45,687 nucleotides of DNA from Chara braunii (Eukaryota > Streptophyta > Charophyceae > Charales > Characeae): contig BFEA01000038.1 in assembly GCA_003427395.1 (NCBI GenBank), positions 1,315,833 through 1,361,519 on the forward strand, given 5' to 3'. This document shows positions 1-9,169 of the stretch, piece after piece. A model generated the notes under the pieces. That model searched no databases and was not told the DNA's origin. It saw only the letters and a list, made by a program, of their open reading frames with translations. The translations under genes and the position numbers were made by a program. Numbering within the stretch: position 1 is the first letter of the stretch; every line of letters starts with the position of its first letter.

Positions 1-660
1 CGTGGTAAGGCAGGCTTCCCGGAGCCTCGCTTCTCTTACCACCTAGCATACATGTTAATAGGGCGATAAAGCAGGCTTCTTAGAGCCTCGCTTCTCTTAT
101 CGCCTAGTATATAGTATTACGGTGGTAAGGCAGGCTTTCCGGAGCCTGACCCCTCTTACCACCTAGTATATAAGTTCATATGGCGATAAGGCAGGCTTCT
201 TAGAGTCTCGCTTTCTCTTATCGCCTAGTATATAGTAGTATGGTGGTAAGGCAGGCTTCCCGGAGCCTCGCTCCTCTTACCACCTAGTACATATGTTAAT
301 ATGGTGATAAGGTAGGCTTCTTAGAGCCTCGCTTCTCTTATCGCCTAGTATATAGTATTACGGTGGTAAGGCAGGTTTCCCGGAGCCTCGCTTCTCTTAC
401 CACCTAGTATATAAGTTAATATGGCGATAAGGTGGTCTTCTTAGAGTCTCGCTTCTCTTATCGCCTAGTATATAATAGTGTGGTGGTAAGGCAGGCTTCC
501 CGGAGCCTCACTTCTCTTACCACCTAGTATACATGTTAATATGGCGATGAGGCAGACTTCTTAGAACCTCGCTCCTCTTATCGCCTAGTATATGATATTA
601 CCGTGGTAAGGCAGGTTTCCCGGAGCCTCGCTCCTCTTTCCACCTAGTATATGTTATTAT
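1..660. repeat. Tandem array of 60-bp hairpin units, alternating types A and B
   Basis: Eleven contiguous units of about 60 bp alternate strictly between two types. Type A has the outer stem GGTGGTAAG...CTTACCACC; type B has GGCGATAAG...CTTATCGCC. Inside each is a second hairpin, AGGCT-6nt-AGCCT, with loop tcccgg in A and tcttag in B. Spacers are TAGTATATA-like. The two outer stems differ at two positions and both changes are compensated on the opposite arm. Some units carry single mismatches or G.T pairs (unit at 301: GGTGATAAG with CTTATCGCC). It is not a CRISPR array because units abut with no unique spacers. Confidence 0.92.
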
Positions 661-1203
661 TATAACGCCCAGTTCTAGCCCTGGACAATCCGGAAGTTTT
701 TAGGACCATGTAGGTGGGTCACACGGGACTTGCACCTCATGTCTTAAATCTGTCCGCCTGATCCTTGGCTGACTTGGTCTGGACTTTTATGAGTACGTAG
801 GTATAGGTTAGTCATAGGATAAAGGTTGGTTGAGGCAATTCATCATCTCAAAGAGCTCATATCAGTCACAAGCTCAACAGTGCGCTCACAATTCCCATCT
901 CTTTGTCTCATGGCCAGGTGGCGTATAAGTTAGGGAAGATTGTCAGAAGTCCACCCTCCTCCTTTTCTTTTGCCTTTCATATCTCAAGAAACACTCACGT
1001 AGCGAGACAGTGGCATGACACTTCTCGTTCTCACCATGGTTACCATCATTCCTTAGATACGGCAGGTGAGATCACGCTTTCTTTCCTTTGCTCAAGCGTT
1101 ATTGTTTGCCTTTCTGTCCTCGGACTCACCCCTGAAGGATCCTTGACTCACGTATCCTTGTTACTAACATAGTCATAGGTAGCAGCCTAAGGTTACAAAT
1201 TTT

Positions 1204-1224
1204 GGGTTTAGGGTTTAGGGTTTA
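1204..1224 (+). repeat. Interstitial telomere-like repeat, (GGGTTTA)3
   Basis: Three perfect copies of the Arabidopsis-type plant telomere heptamer occur in tandem. The equivalent site in copy B (about 27381-27404) has decayed to ggatttagggcttagga. The motif supports a green-plant origin but is too short to imply a chromosome end; such short telo-box-like motifs are common. Confidence 0.8.
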
Positions 1225-1261
1225 TGTTGAAATACACATACCTCACTGTTCCCTGCCTCCA

Positions 1262-1278
1262 GAGTTCTGCCTGAACTC
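1262..1278. repeat. GCCT-loop hairpin, stem GAGTTC/GAACTC
   Basis: GAGTTC-tgcct-GAACTC is flanked by CTGCCTCCA and CGGCAGAGCTCCCGCAATCG. The same flanks and loop recur at 18023-18039, with stem GAACCC/GGGTTC, and in copy B at 27442-27458, with stem GAGTTC/GAACTC. Three stem positions differ between this locus and 18023, each compensated on the other arm. Confidence 0.8.
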
Positions 1279-1596
1279 CGGCAGAGCTCCCGCAATCGCC
1301 CTGTCATTGGTCATATACAACTCATGCAATCGATTGCTGGCTCTTAGGGTTAGCTGAGGTCAGGGTTAACTCAACCGGGATCAGACCCTAATCAATAAGT
1401 CGAGGGGGCATGTATCTGAGAGGACCACACAAAGACAAGTATGGAGGAGGATGGAGGAGGCGGGCTCCATCACAAGTGATAGCGTCTCCCTCCTCTCCAA
1501 TGCCCCATACTCTCCTTCACCTCCGGCCTTGTATTGATGTCTTATGATAGCTATAGTGACTGACATCGGTATCGAAAATAATCAAGAAATAAAATA

Positions 1597-1717
1597 ATAA
1601 AATAAATAATAATAATAATAAATAATAATAATAATAATAATAATAATAACGGCCCAAATAATAATGATAATAATAATAATAATAATAATAATAATAGTAA
1701 TAGTGATAATGATAGTA
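1597..1717. repeat. AAT microsatellite, interrupted
   Basis: Long runs of AAT with interruptions such as cggccc, which is also present in the copy B counterpart at about 27772-27865. Confidence 0.9.
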
Positions 1718-2535
1718 TCATTTTAATCAGATTAGGAAAAAAAAGATGCCCCTTTTATTGAAGTTTTCCCTTGTTAGAACTCCACCCTTCTTCCTCTTCT
1801 TCCGCCCCGTCGCCGTCGTCACTCATCAACGGATCCTAATGCGGCCAAATCTCGTGAGAGGTAGGCAATCCTCCGAAAACAGAGGACGATAATTATTGAA
1901 ACCCTCAACCGAGATGCGGCGGACCCACAAACGCAACACAATCCATTCCCTATGTATTGCAGGCCGAGACTACAGCCTGGAACGCAATAGGCACAAGTGT
2001 GTATTTCAACAAGTTAGGCGGATGACAGCCCCACCTCACGACGCCATTAGCGGGTGCATCACTTCACCCCACAAATACCCGCCCTCGCGTATGGTAGGCA
2101 GCGGAAGTAGGTAAGGCAAAATTTACTCTAATAACAATAATAATCATAATATTAATAATAATAATCAATAAACAATAATAATAGTAATGTTCCCTCTCGC
2201 GAGTGCAAAGAAGGTGAGTGCGGACGTTATACAGAAAACCAAACTGCAAATATCACAAAAACGTCCAAGTAATCATGTTCAAGCAGAGAGCACAAGTGCA
2301 TCGAGATACCATCCACGATAAGAGTGATATAATGAACTTGTGAGCCTATGCTCACGCCCTCAAGCCACACCAACGCAGTATCCAATGTAGTTCCTCTCGG
2401 CCTGGCACCCTGCGCCCAACCTACACTTCTTGCCTACCCTCCTACAACCGCATTCACGCAACAGGCTCACTTTGACTGTGAAGCCCAATGTACACGACGT
2501 CACTACCAGCACAGTTGTGATTGTATGCCAGGTAC

Positions 2536-2537
<2 letters not shown>
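1718..2537. other. Non-coding stretch with a short AAT tract
   Basis: No gene is recognised. An interrupted AAT tract lies at about 2133-2192, and a hairpin GTGAGC-ctat-GCTCAC at about 2340-2356. A CCAG|GTACG splice-donor-like site lies at 2528-2535, just before the poly-T. All have counterparts in copy B. Confidence 0.5.

Positions 2538-2586
<49 letters not shown>
2538..2586 (+). repeat. Poly-T tract, 49 bases
   Basis: An uninterrupted run of T. The copy B counterpart (about 28690-28719) is much shorter and broken (tttctcttttgttttg...), so the run expanded in copy A or collapsed in copy B. It creates artefactual poly-Phe reading frames. Confidence 0.95.
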
Positions 2587-2589
2587 CCT

Positions 2590-3360
2590 ATCTTTCTCTC
2601 TCTCTCTCTGTCTCACTCTTGGCGTGTACGTGTCTTTTCTCTGCGTGTGTCATTTGGTATCTGTGTCCCCTTATGTCCTTGTCTGTATGTTGCTGTGTCT
2701 GTCTGTGTCACAACATCTGTCCGTGTTTGTCACAGCACCTATGTGTCTCACAGTATCTATGTATGTCATAGTGGCTGTGTGCTTGTGTATCTGTGTAGTT
2801 TTGCAGTGTTTGTCGTCATGACTGTGTATGTTGTGTGAGCGTCAATTGCATCACTTGTCACTGTATGTCTCTTCGTCTGAGTCACTGGCACTCGTGCTTG
2901 AAGACTGGTCGCCCAATCAGCAACGGGTACAATCCATAATAACCAGGTAAGTCTCTCTTTTCCTATCCCTATGTGTTCCACTTTGTATGTGTGCATGTCA
3001 CAGTATGACTGTGTCTGTGTGTTACCGCGTGCATGCGTGACTGAGTGGCTGTATAATTGGCTTGTTTGAGTCGCTGTATCATTGTTCGTCTGCGTGAGTG
3101 CCCCATCGTCACTGTATGTCATAGTCTGTGCGTGACTGTGTGGGTAACCATGCGCCGTGCGTTACCGTGCCCGTGTGAGTGTCGTATGTCAAAGTCTATG
3201 TGTGTGACTTTGTAGGTGACCATGCGCTGTGTGTCACTATGCCCTGTGTCACTCTATGTCACAATGCGTGACCTTGTAGGTGGCTGTGCACCGCGTTTCA
3301 GTCACTGCGTGACTACCACCATACACGTGTTACTGTGCACCTGTGTGACACGTACCTATA
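2590..3360. repeat. Degenerate TGTGTC/GTGACTGTGT-rich tract
   Basis: Dense imperfect repeats of short words such as gtgtc, tgtctgtgtcac and gtgactgtgt, with no single clean period. Present in copy B (28720-29500). Similar sequence recurs at 4490-4760 and 5100-5370. Open frames here are low complexity and unlikely to be genes. A perfect donor-like CCAG|GTAAGT occurs near 2943-2952, where copy B has CCAAGTAAGT. Confidence 0.75.
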
Positions 3361-3434
3361 GCGTAATGGTGCAGACCAGAACAAGATTCCGACCTTTCTC
3401 ACATAGTACAGGATAGCGCGGCGAAAGGCTAAAG

Positions 3435-3763
3435 AACAGCCATTTCGTCAAAACGGACATATTATATTTTTTGAACAAAATCAAAACTGACTTTTTTTGC
3501 CAAAATCCGGTCGGAATTTTTTGCTCCTGGGGGTCCGGCGTTCCCAAAACGCCGGACCCTGGTCTATGGTTGAGACCAGATACCTTTTTTTTTTTTTTTT
3601 TTTTTTTTTTTGTATCTGGTCTCAACCATAGACCAGGGGGGTCCGGCGTTTTGGGAACGCCGGACCCCCATGAGCAAAAAATTCCGACCGGATTTTGGCA
3701 AAAAAAGTCAGTTTTGATTTCGTTCAAAAAATATAATATGTCCGTTTTGACGAAATGGCTGTT
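3435..3763. mobile_element. Fold-back (MITE-like) transposon with about 150-bp inverted arms
   Basis: The left arm (3435-3583) and right arm (3612-3763) are near-perfect inverted repeats, separated by a cytosine and 27 T. Differences are a 3-base length change in a C/G run and one substitution. Termini are AACAGCCATTTCG and CGAAATGGCTGTT. It is flanked by direct repeats TAAAG (4 or 5 bp, depending on whether the T belongs to the element). Copy B has the uninterrupted site ggctaaagtgcc near 29560-29570, so the element inserted in copy A after the duplication, or left copy B precisely. Each arm holds a nested hairpin (GTCCGGCGTT...AACGCCGGAC). No transposase is encoded, so it is non-autonomous. 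TIR-only structure suggests a DNA transposon; the superfamily is unresolved. Confidence 0.93.
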
Positions 3764-3895
3764 AAAGTGCCAATGATTAGATCAATCAATGTCATAATGC
3801 AGATCAAGCATACACCGTCATCATCGCAGTCACAGGGTGTGAAGTCTGTCTGTATGTATGTAAGCGAGAAGAGAGCAAGTCAGATTACAAGAATA

Positions 3896-3936
3896 AAAAT
3901 AATAATAAATAATAATAATAATAATAATAATAATCA
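3896..3936. repeat. AAT microsatellite
   Basis: Runs of ATA/AAT repeats; the counterpart in copy B is at about 29690-29762, where it is mixed with AATATA words. Confidence 0.85.
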
Positions 3937-4214
3937 TTATAATGAAACGGATTTCACCATTTGCCGTAGTTAATGGAGACCCAGGATTCGACCCCTCGAC
4001 CCCACCTTACTTTTGTTCAGTAGATGTGTTGTCCCCGAGAGTTGAACCCGTGACCTGCGTATTCATAGACTGTTGGTAGGTCTGTCATAGGTTCATAAGC
4101 AGCAGGGGTTAGATTTGTAGATCTATAGAGTAGAGGTCTTAGCGAGTTTCAGAAGTCTAGCCGTAGTCCTTCAGGAAGGTCAGCAAGTGGTCAAGTGGGG
4201 AGTCAAGTGGTGGA
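3937..4214. other. Non-coding stretch with tRNA T-arm-like words
   Basis: No gene is seen. On the minus strand there are two words resembling tRNA B boxes (near 3980 and 4035), but no matching acceptor or anticodon arms. A tRNA-derived SINE relic is possible but not supported. It is conserved in copy B. Confidence 0.4.
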
Positions 4215-5400
4215 CTAAACTGCAGTGCAATTGCACAGGTTAGCAGTGAGTCCACAGTCAGTCAGCGGTAAGGTTCAGTCAGACCCCGTCCGGTCCAGCA
4301 AGTACCACGGGGACTCTGAGCACCGTGGGCCGATGGCAAAAGGGCAGACCAAGGAGTTTCTGGGGTATAAATCAAGAAACAGTGCCCAGCCTTTCATTCA
4401 TTTCCTGCGTGAGTCATGCGGAATCGTTGTCACCACGACTTGTGCAAGGAGGTCTGCAGTGAGCCCAGAGGATGCAGTGGGCGTGGAAGACGGGTGTAGT
4501 CATAGTGTAGTGTGTCTGTTTCAGTGTCACTGTGTGCGTTTCTGTGTTACTGCCTCTGTTACAGTGTATCTGTCACCGTGTGACACTGTCGCCGTGTGTA
4601 TGAGTACCTGCGCGTGTCACTTAGTACGTGTCTGTGCACAGTGTCTGTGTCACCGTGCCTATATCAACGTGTGAATGTGTTTGCATGTCACAGAGTGACT
4701 GTCGTTGTATGACTGTGTATCTGTGTTACAATATGTGTTTGTCTGTCCAATCTGTCTGTCTTTCTATCTGCCCGTGGATGGCAAGGGCATAGGTTCTCCT
4801 TGGTAGGTTAGCAGTACCACTGCACTGAGTCAGCGGTACGTCCCTACACAATCAGTGGTACGGTCCCAGTCAGTCTAAGTCCAGTCAAGCAAGTACCTCA
4901 TTGGGGCTGTGGGCACTCAGGGCCGATGGAAAGGCCAATACCAAACAGAAGCATAAGTCAAAATGCAGCGCCAAGCCATCCATTCATTCCTGCGTAGCCA
5001 TCCGGAAGCGCTGCTACAGCGAACTGTGCTATGGTGGTCTGCACGAGCCAGGAGAGTGCAGTGGCGAGAGGAAGGGGCATAGCCATAGGTTAGCAGTTGC
5101 GCAGTGTAGTGTGTGTTTTCAGTGTCACTGTGTGTTTCTGTGTTACTGCCCTGTTACATTGTATCTGTCTGCCTGTTTCGTCTGTTTGGCTGTTGATTTG
5201 TTCGTCTGTCTTGGTCTGTTTTGTTTGTCTGTCATCTGTTTGTTTGCATTTCTCACTCCCTTTCTGTCTGCCTGCATTTCTGTCTGTTTCGCCTGTCTGC
5301 TGCACACGTTTTTTTTTCTGTGTGTGTGTAGTAAGTATACTTGTGGGGTATCCAGCATGGCCCTGTGTGTGTGTGCAACAAAGTTTTATTGGGGCGCTGT
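4215..5400 (+). repeat. Two diverged tandem modules of about 580-590 bp
   Basis: Module 1 (about 4215-4800) and module 2 (about 4800-5400) share, in order: gttagcagt, gtc(c)agcaagtacc, ggGGcTctGaGCAC, gggccgatgg, cattcattcctgcgt, ggtctgca, gtgcagtgg, then a TGTGTC-rich tail beginning gtgtagtgtgtgt. They are clearly paralogous but well diverged. Both are retained in copy B (30035-31235). Open frames across them (for example 4901-5410) end in low-complexity Cys/Val/Leu-rich sequence and are not convincing proteins. Confidence 0.7.
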
Positions 5401-5522
5401 GGCGCCATAATCATCGCAGTGAACTCGTGTCTGGGCTTCCATATCTCTGAGTTTTTGAGTGGGCACATGTCGCCAGTTTAGTGTGAAGCCTGTTCGCAGG
5501 CATGTGAAGCCAGTCTGATTCC

Positions 5523-5587
<65 letters not shown>
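5523..5587. repeat. AAT microsatellite
   Basis: About 21 uninterrupted AAT units. Copy B has a shorter tract at about 31350-31401. Confidence 0.95.
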
Positions 5588-5588
<1 letters not shown>

Positions 5589-5592
5589 GCAA

Positions 5593-6199
5593 GAAAAATG
5601 AGAAATAGCAAGATGACAATATTCAGATTGCACAATCACGCTGATAGGCAGGACGTATCACAGTGTTCAGAAAGCAGCATTGTACCAGTATAACACCAAT
5701 GGAGGTTTTTAGTACTGAAAACTAGTGTCAAGGAGAGCATACTCTCTGCACGCCAACACAAGAGTCTCATCCCTTCACTTTCCTACTTGCGATCATCGTC
5801 CAGCCTACCCCTACACAGCTACCACAGCCTACGAATTGACAACGCAACTGTCGACATCAGCGGCACCCAAAGAACTTGAAGATGTCACCTACGCAGAAAA
5901 ATGAGAAATAGCAAGATGACAATATTCAGATTGCACAATCACGTTGATAGGCAGGATGTATCACAGTGTTCAGAAAGCACCATTGTACCAGTATAACACC
6001 AATGGAGGTTTGTAGTACTTAAAACTAGTGTCCACGAGAGCATACTATCTGCACGCCAACACAAGAGTCTCATCCCTTCACTTTCCTACTTGCGATCAGC
6101 GTCCAGCCTACCCCTACACAGCTACCACAGCCTACGAATTGACAACGCAACTGTCGACATCAGCGGCACCCAAAGTACTTGAAGATGTCACCTACGCAG
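5593..6199. repeat. 303-bp tandem duplication, copy A only
   Basis: The segment starting gaaaaatgagaaatagcaag at 5593 restarts at 5896 and is nearly identical up to cacctacgcag (5895 and 6199). Copy B has a single copy (about 31404-31709). Few differences separate the halves (for example aaagaacttg versus aaagtacttg), so the duplication is younger than the segmental duplication. Confidence 0.92.
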
Positions 6200-6470
6200 T
6201 CCATCGCCAACACAAGGTAAGTGCCATCACATCTCATCACCATTAACACCGAATCAAAGTCGTCATCCCATCTGGCGCTCGGCGCCGAGACTGCAATGGC
6301 AGATCCTATCTAGCCTACTACTTCAACGCTTCGGATGATGACAACAACTCTCACAAAGTATGGGCAGATCTCGGCTAATGCTGCATACGTCAAGCACCAA
6401 GTATGTCTTTCGTATCACTCATAACCTCGATCCCAACTCACAGTCCTGATCTGCCCGCAAATGTTCGTAG

Positions 6471-6527
<57 letters not shown>

Positions 6528-6870
6528 TAATAATAGTAAGATGATGAGCAAACGCGAACTTCAGCAATCAAACAGCATCATACATATGAGTCCAGATAGT
6601 CTTGACCTCGAACCAACAACAACATTGCATCACGAGATTCACCAAATAAGAACGCACCAAGAGTTCATAATTGACAATGCTGAAATAGTCTCACCATCAT
6701 CAACGAAGAACTAGAGTTGATATCCTATCTGGCGCTCGACGCCCAGACTACATGTGGCAGATCCTATCTAGCCTGTACTACGAAGCCGAAAAGATGACAT
6801 CAACAACATTCTCGAAGTACGAGCATATGGCGACCAATGTCGCATGCTTCCAGCACCAGGTATGTCTCTC
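6060..6870 (+). other. Three exon-like modules ending in splice-donor-like sites
   Basis: Segments ending at 6210 (cacaag|gtaagtg), about 6400 (caccaa|gtatgt) and about 6860 (caccag|gtatgt) end in donor-like sequences. The second and third share an upstream block (ctatctggcgctc, cccagact, tggcagatcctatctagcct) and are paralogous. Translations show a loose common pattern: Tyr near the start, a run of Ser/Thr, then a Gln-His-Gln or His-Arg-Gln end before the donor. In copy B the first two modules fall in one continuous frame at 31537-31902 (121 aa). I recognise no domain. This may be a decayed tandem-exon gene, or merely a repeat whose junctions resemble donors. Confidence 0.3.
6471..6535. repeat. 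AAT microsatellite
   Basis: Pure AAT run. The copy B counterpart (31979-32061) contains an internal inverted block (ATT)n. Confidence 0.95.
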
Positions 6871-6935
6871 GCCTTACTCACAGCTTCGTTCCCAACACAC
6901 AGATGTCACTTGCACCCAGAACCTCCCTACACCTA

Positions 6936-6941
6936 ATAATG

Positions 6942-6994
<53 letters not shown>
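6936..6994. repeat. AAT microsatellite
   Basis: About 18 AAT units; counterpart at 32459-32502 in copy B. It creates poly-Asn and poly-Ile frames that are not genes. Confidence 0.95.
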
Positions 6995-6995
<1 letters not shown>

Positions 6996-7090
6996 CAAGG
7001 AAAACAAGCAACAGCGAGATAACAATTCCAGACAACACCATCACATTGAAAGTCAGTCAGTCACACCGTGTCGCATGCAAAAGCATGGTC

Positions 7091-7112
7091 AAATACCCTT
7101 GTAAGGGTATTT
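7091..7112. repeat. Palindrome AAATACCCTT-gt-AAGGGTATTT at the duplication edge
   Basis: A 10-bp perfect stem with a 2-nt centre, followed by GGTCCGACAG. Homology between the two duplication copies ends directly after this word. The same core plus a CCGACA tail occurs at 23860-23877 in unrelated context, so it behaves like the terminus or target of a mobile element. Confidence 0.8.
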
Positions 7113-7122
7113 GGTCCGACAG

Positions 7123-8707
7123 TATCCCAGACCCCATTAAGCGACGTCCCCGTCGCCTGGATAGTATATGCAAACAAAAGATGTTTTCCGACAAGCAAAT
7201 CGTCAAATCCGAATCCTGGAATGAAATGTGGTTCAGGATTAACGTCGTCACCTCACTTTTCATTATTACTGTCGAAATTTTAACCCGGGTCTCTCACATA
7301 AAATAAATTCAATGACTTGAAGTGGGGATACTTGATTCGTACTACAGTACATGAAATAGTCAAGTATGACAACGCTCCTTTCCTTCCCCACACCCTTAGT
7401 CTTTGGCCCAGGTATTCGTTGGTTGTTTTTTAGGGTCGGTGTCCGCGTGTGAACTCAACCCTTCAAACGCGGGTCCTAACCGAGACCTTGGGTGTTCAAC
7501 TCTTGGTATCACAATCCAAAGTTACCTGTCGTCCTTCCCAAAGCCTAATATAGGAGGACAACGGTCTCCATCATGACTCACCACAGTCCTGCTGATCAGG
7601 CTGGAGCTGCGACCCACCGCGTTGTTGCTTATCGGTGGTTACCCTCGTTGGTTGTGCAACGATGGGATACTCATCCTATCTTTTTAAAATTCATAGATTT
7701 CAAGACTAATCTCGATCCCTTCGACATCCACCTGAATAGATCCTTTCATTGGGGTGACCACCCCTCTAGTTTATCTTCGAGGTCATAGTCGAAGGGTCCG
7801 CTGCCTGGTTACGCTAGGTCAGCAGCCCATGCTGGGAGTTACATCCTAACGATGCCAATTTTTCACCATAGGCTTGGTAATTTATGCCCTCAGGTTAACC
7901 CTTGAAATAGATGAACGATGTTTCTTTTTAAAAGATAGACAAAGTAGACAAGATTTTAAAAAAAACAATTGAGATATCGTCAGATTATCATTTAGGGTTG
8001 TGCCCTCCAAGTCTTTGATCATAGCTCGGTGAGGCACACACCTCGGGGTCATTTTATATATATAAACCAATATTTGAAATAAAATCAATGGTTGTTGACT
8101 CTTTGCTTGTCTGAAACCAACAAAACAAACATCCCATTCATAAAATGATTGCAAAAAACGTTTTAACTCATTGAAAATTTTTTGTCCATGTCGTAGCATG
8201 GTTTCTCAAACATGTACATATAATCAATCCTTCCAACATCTTGGTCATACAACCTTTTACATGACTTTCACACAAGGTACTGATCCGTCCGTTTCTCTAC
8301 CACCATCTTTAAGCCTCAGATGAGTTCAATAGTGATAGACAAAGGGAAAAACTGACTCACAAAAGACTCAAACCATAGACAAGGATTCACTCACAACGTG
8401 AAAAGTGTTTGCGGTCATCAACTCATCCCCTTTGGATACATATATAAATACAAAGTATGTTACAATGAGTCAGACTTGCGACTCATCTCTCTCGTCCTCA
8501 TACTTATCCTCAAATGTCCATGCATTTTCTTATACTATCATCTATTCTAAACCTTTATCCTATCAAAACTCAAGGAGAAGAAACTTATCAATTTTTCAGA
8601 CTGCACTCTACTTATCCATGTTCTCTCTTACCCAACAAAACACCTCAATTTATCTAGAAGTTCATACATCTACTTGTTTTTAATCTAAGTAGTGATGGTC
8701 AGCCCCA
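7123..8707. other. No recognisable gene
   Basis: AT-rich intergenic sequence. Short frames (7573-7788 plus, 7882-8199 minus) show no domain, and the minus one does not resemble reverse transcriptase although it lies downstream of gag-like ORFs. It may be decayed retroelement body. Confidence 0.4.
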
Positions 8708-9169
8708 CTATCCGATTAAGCCCCGCTCTGCCACCCTCGGATTATTATGTCCAGAGATGACCACCAATCTTTCTCGTAAGTGAAACTTAGTCATTCCCAA
8801 CTCAATGTACTTTGCCAGTGTCTCACAATCATCCCTGAAGTGCCCTTCTTTTGTGCAAAGGAAGCATCCACTTCTGGTCTTACTGCTTGTGGCCTTCTTC
8901 TTGTGATGCTAAGCTGAGGTTTTTGTCTGATTTTCTGCTCCTTCCGATGTCTCAATGTCAGACAACCCCCTCCTCTGGGTTCCTTCCTGCTGAAGTAAAA
9001 TCAAACATTCACTCTCTCTTTTCTGACAAAGGCCCCTTTTCTCCTTGCTCTCCTGCCTTTCCTTTGCCTCTCCTCTCCTTTGGGATGGACCCTCACACTC
9101 AATCCTTCTCTCTTTCCAGCTCTTCCTCTTCCATTGCCTTATCTTTTTTCTCTCTGACCATTTTCTCAC
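8708..9169 (-). pseudogene. Gag-like nucleocapsid fragment with CCHC zinc knuckle, one in-frame stop
   Basis: Reading the minus strand from 9169, a Lys/Arg/Glu-rich stretch of 86 residues (…WKRKSWKERRIE…) runs to a TAG at 8909-8911. The same frame then continues HHKKKATSSKTRSG into a perfect zinc knuckle, CFLCTKEGHFRDDC (C-x2-C-x4-H-x4-C), and ends ...RVAERGLIG at a TAG at 8708-8710. A basic region followed by one CCHC knuckle is typical of retrotransposon Gag nucleocapsid, which packages element RNA. The architecture resembles the ORF at 9828-10924 just upstream, but the sequences differ, so it may be a second element. Start unknown; the frame may begin further upstream. The internal TAG suggests decay, though stop readthrough at a retroelement ORF is a known alternative. 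Confidence 0.6.

Larger units (their letters stand above)
661..1596. other. Non-coding stretch between the hairpin array and the AAT tract
   Basis: No credible gene is seen; short open frames lack recognisable domains. It is conserved in copy B (26838-27770). It contains the telomere-like motif at 1204-1224 and a conserved hairpin at 1262-1278. Confidence 0.6.
1..7122. repeat. Segmental duplication, copy A (left end outside window)
   Basis: The whole stretch is repeated, in the same order and orientation, at 25780-32629. Landmarks shared in order are the 60-bp hairpin array, the TTTAGGG-like motif, AAT microsatellites, the GTGAGC-ctat-GCTCAC hairpin (2343 and 28494), the TGTGTC-rich tract, two 580-bp modules, the exon-like modules, and the terminal palindrome. 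Similarity is roughly 90-95% by eye with scattered substitutions. Copy A differs by a fold-back insertion at 3435-3763, a 303-bp tandem duplication at 5593-6199 and a 49-base poly-T. Homology stops sharply after GGTCCGACAG at 7122. No intact gene lies inside it. Confidence 0.93.

Noticed and set aside
1-660. CRISPR-like look of the 60-bp hairpin arrays (also 25780-26845)
   Set aside because: Units are contiguous and alternate two types with no unique spacers, no cas genes occur nearby, and the context is a plant nuclear genome.
1204-1224. Chromosome end or fusion site from the telomere repeat
   Set aside because: There are only three units, and the site sits within a duplicated block whose other copy has lost the motif; too short for a telomere fusion.
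2348-2838. Open frames crossing the poly-T run and TGTGTC tract
   Set aside because: Composition is poly-Phe plus Cys/Val/Ser low complexity in all three frames, and the run length is not conserved in copy B.
3356-3776. Frames of 100-123 codons on both strands at the fold-back element
   Set aside because: Both strands encode almost the same peptide because the sequence is an inverted repeat; it is structural DNA rather than a gene.
3965-4060. tRNA or tRNA-derived SINE on the minus strand
   Set aside because: Two B-box-like words are present, but I could not form acceptor, D and anticodon arms around either.
6752-7306. 184-codon frame with poly-Asn
   Set aside because: It is carried by an AAT microsatellite; the tail beyond 7122 is not shared with copy B, so it is not one conserved protein.
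7882-8199. Reverse transcriptase downstream of the gag-like ORFs
   Set aside because: The 105-codon minus frame has none of the RT motifs (no YxDD-like core), so I left the region unassigned.
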